Assembly (NCBI GenBank): GCA_030618505.1 | Contig: JAUXDF010000198.1 | Location: 1 to 6,291 of the forward strand | Reading direction: 5' to 3' | Length of the DNA: 6,291 nucleotides | From: Spongiibacteraceae bacterium | GTDB taxonomy: Bacteria; Pseudomonadota; Gammaproteobacteria; Pseudomonadales; PIVM01 | In this document: piece by piece, positions 5,551 through 6,291 of the stretch | Numbering within the stretch: position 1 is the stretch's first letter | How the letters are laid out: every line of letters begins with the position of its first letter | The notes under the pieces: generated by a model | Database searches by the model: none | Told to the model about the DNA's origin: nothing | The model's input: the letters and a program-made list of their open reading frames with translations, nothing else | Program-made: the position numbers and the translations under genes

Positions 5551-6063
5551 ATGACGACACTGCAACGAGTAAATCTGACCGTCAATGGCGTCAACTACGA
5601 GCGTGAAGTAGATCCACGTATGACGCTGGTTGATTTTCTCCGTCACGAGCTGCGCCTGACGGGCACCCATGTAGGTTGTGAGCATGGTGTGTGTGGTGCT
5701 TGTACTATTTTGAAAGATGGCAAGGCAATTCGCTCTTGTCTGATGCTGGCGGTTCAGGCCGATGGCGAAAGTCTCGAAACAGTAGAGGGGCTGAGTAGTA
5801 ACAAAAGCGGTGAATTACACCCCATACAGCAGGCCTTTATCGAGGAGCACGGTCTGCAGTGTGGTTTCTGTACACCGGGTTTTCTGATGAGTACTGTGGA
5901 GCTGCTGGGCGAAACCCCCAATCCCACCGATCAGGAAATAAAAAATGCCCTTGATGGCAATTTGTGTCGCTGTACCGGTTATCAGACCATTATTCAGTCT
6001 GTGCGCTTAGCTGCTACCAAGGTTCAAGATAGTAAGCTTGCTGGCACTGATGGAAGTGCCTAG
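5551..6063 (+). CDS. molybdenum hydroxylase [2Fe-2S] small subunit (CoxS/CutS-like)
   Basis: A 170-residue iron-sulfur subunit of the molybdenum hydroxylase family, with all eight cluster ligands present. The N-terminal plant-ferredoxin-like domain has C43, C48, C51 and C63 (CEHGVCGAC). The C-terminal four-helix domain has C104, C107, C139 and C141 (QCGFC and CRC). Q103 before C104 is the residue that contacts the molybdopterin cofactor in relatives. It links the Mo site of the large subunit to the FAD of the medium subunit and acts in the cytosol. AAGAGG at 5536-5541, 9 nt before the ATG, supports the start. Length is normal. It is followed by a 114-bp gap and a CoxG-like gene on the same strand. 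Confidence 0.96.
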   Translation: MTTLQRVNLTVNGVNYEREVDPRMTLVDFLRHELRLTGTHVGCEHGVCGACTILKDGKAIRSCLMLAVQADGESLETVEGLSSNKSGELHPIQQAFIEEHGLQCGFCTPGFLMSTVELLGETPNPTDQEIKNALDGNLCRCTGYQTIIQSVRLAATKVQDSKLAGTDGSA

Positions 6064-6082
6064 TTGTTGTGGTGAGTGTGTT

Positions 6083-6114
6083 GCTGGGAGCGAAGCAGTA
6101 ATGCCAGCTTTTTT
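6083..6114 (+). terminator. weak terminator-like hairpin between small subunit and CoxG-like gene
   Basis: GCTGG (6083-6087) and CCAGC (6104-6108) can pair across a 16-base loop and are followed directly by six T residues (6109-6114). The stem is only 5 bp and the loop is long, so it may be no more than a partial attenuator that lowers expression of downstream genes, or chance. Its position in a 114-bp intercistronic gap makes it worth recording. Confidence 0.3.
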
Positions 6115-6177
6115 CTGTACCATTTTTATGATGTTTAACTGACAGATACTTTTAATCTAGAGAATATAGGACAACAA

Positions 6178-6291
6178 ATGGCGATTGAGCTTAAAGAAGA
6201 ATTTCAGGTTGCCGCACCCATCGATGAAGTGTGGCAGTTTTTGATGAGCCCGGAGCGAATGATTCCTTGTTTGCCGGGTGCATCGGTTGCA
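6178..6291 (+). CDS. CoxG-like SRPBCC family protein, 5' end only
   Basis: The first 38 codons of a CoxG/SRPBCC-domain protein, cut by the right edge. The N-terminal strand (LKEEFQV), the helix following APIDEVWQFL (13-22), and PCLPGA (30-35) match the opening of CO-dehydrogenase subunit G proteins, in which CLPGA is strongly conserved. AGGA at 6168-6171, 6 nt before the ATG, supports the start. CoxG is an accessory protein; in the CO-oxidising bacterium Oligotropha it has been linked to membrane attachment of the enzyme, and in mycobacteria a CoxG homologue has been linked to quinone delivery. Its presence in the operon supports a real molybdenum hydroxylase complex that feeds the respiratory chain. 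Confidence 0.88.
   Translation, partial: MAIELKEEFQVAAPIDEVWQFLMSPERMIPCLPGASVA

Noticed and set aside
6140..6170. CTGACA with GAATAT as an internal promoter before the CoxG-like gene
   Set aside because: The -10 matches only half the consensus and transcription would start inside or past the ribosome-binding site.

Overview
The window looks like chromosomal DNA of a free-living, probably marine, heterotrophic gammaproteobacterium. The reasons are a YebG-family SOS gene with an E. coli-type LexA box, a Mip/FklB-like FKBP isomerase, gammaproteobacterial codon and Shine-Dalgarno usage, and moderate GC. No genus can be assigned from the sequence alone.

Layout. Positions 1-238 hold little: one weak minus-strand reading frame running off the left edge. 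A plus-strand pair follows: a DUF385/deazaflavin-dependent nitroreductase-family protein (239-673) and a membrane-anchored FKBP-type prolyl isomerase (691-1164). The gap after them carries a solitary REP-type palindrome (1298-1318). Next, on the minus strand, is yebG (1343-1624), preceded by a LexA box that matches the CTGT-N8-ACAG core exactly (1666-1685). A strong perfect hairpin (1733-1762) closes a three-gene minus-strand unit transcribed from about 4074 down to 1786. That unit encodes a nitronate-monooxygenase-family FMN protein, an unrecognised 95-residue protein and an ETF beta subunit. No ETF alpha gene is visible.

A divergent spacer of about 510 bp (4075-4583) has a perfect TATAAT box, a structured leader and a possible 32-codon minus-strand ORF. 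It separates this unit from a plus-strand molybdenum-hydroxylase (CO dehydrogenase/xanthine oxidase family) cluster: FAD-binding medium subunit (4584-5459), two-cluster [2Fe-2S] small subunit (5551-6063) and the start of a CoxG-like SRPBCC protein (6178 to the right edge). The molybdopterin large subunit is not in the window and is expected further right.

How the genes fit together. The right-hand genes encode the electron-transfer half of a molybdenum hydroxylase: substrate-derived electrons would pass from Mo through two [2Fe-2S] clusters to FAD. The left-hand divergent unit pairs an FMN TIM-barrel oxidoreductase with an electron-transferring flavoprotein subunit. Having both next to each other suggests a catabolic redox locus. 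The substrate cannot be read from the sequence, and the CO dehydrogenase name applies to the family only. The most unusual parts are the orphan ETF beta with a changed partner-recognition loop, the unrecognised 95-residue protein between it and the FMN enzyme, and the structured leader of the hydroxylase operon.
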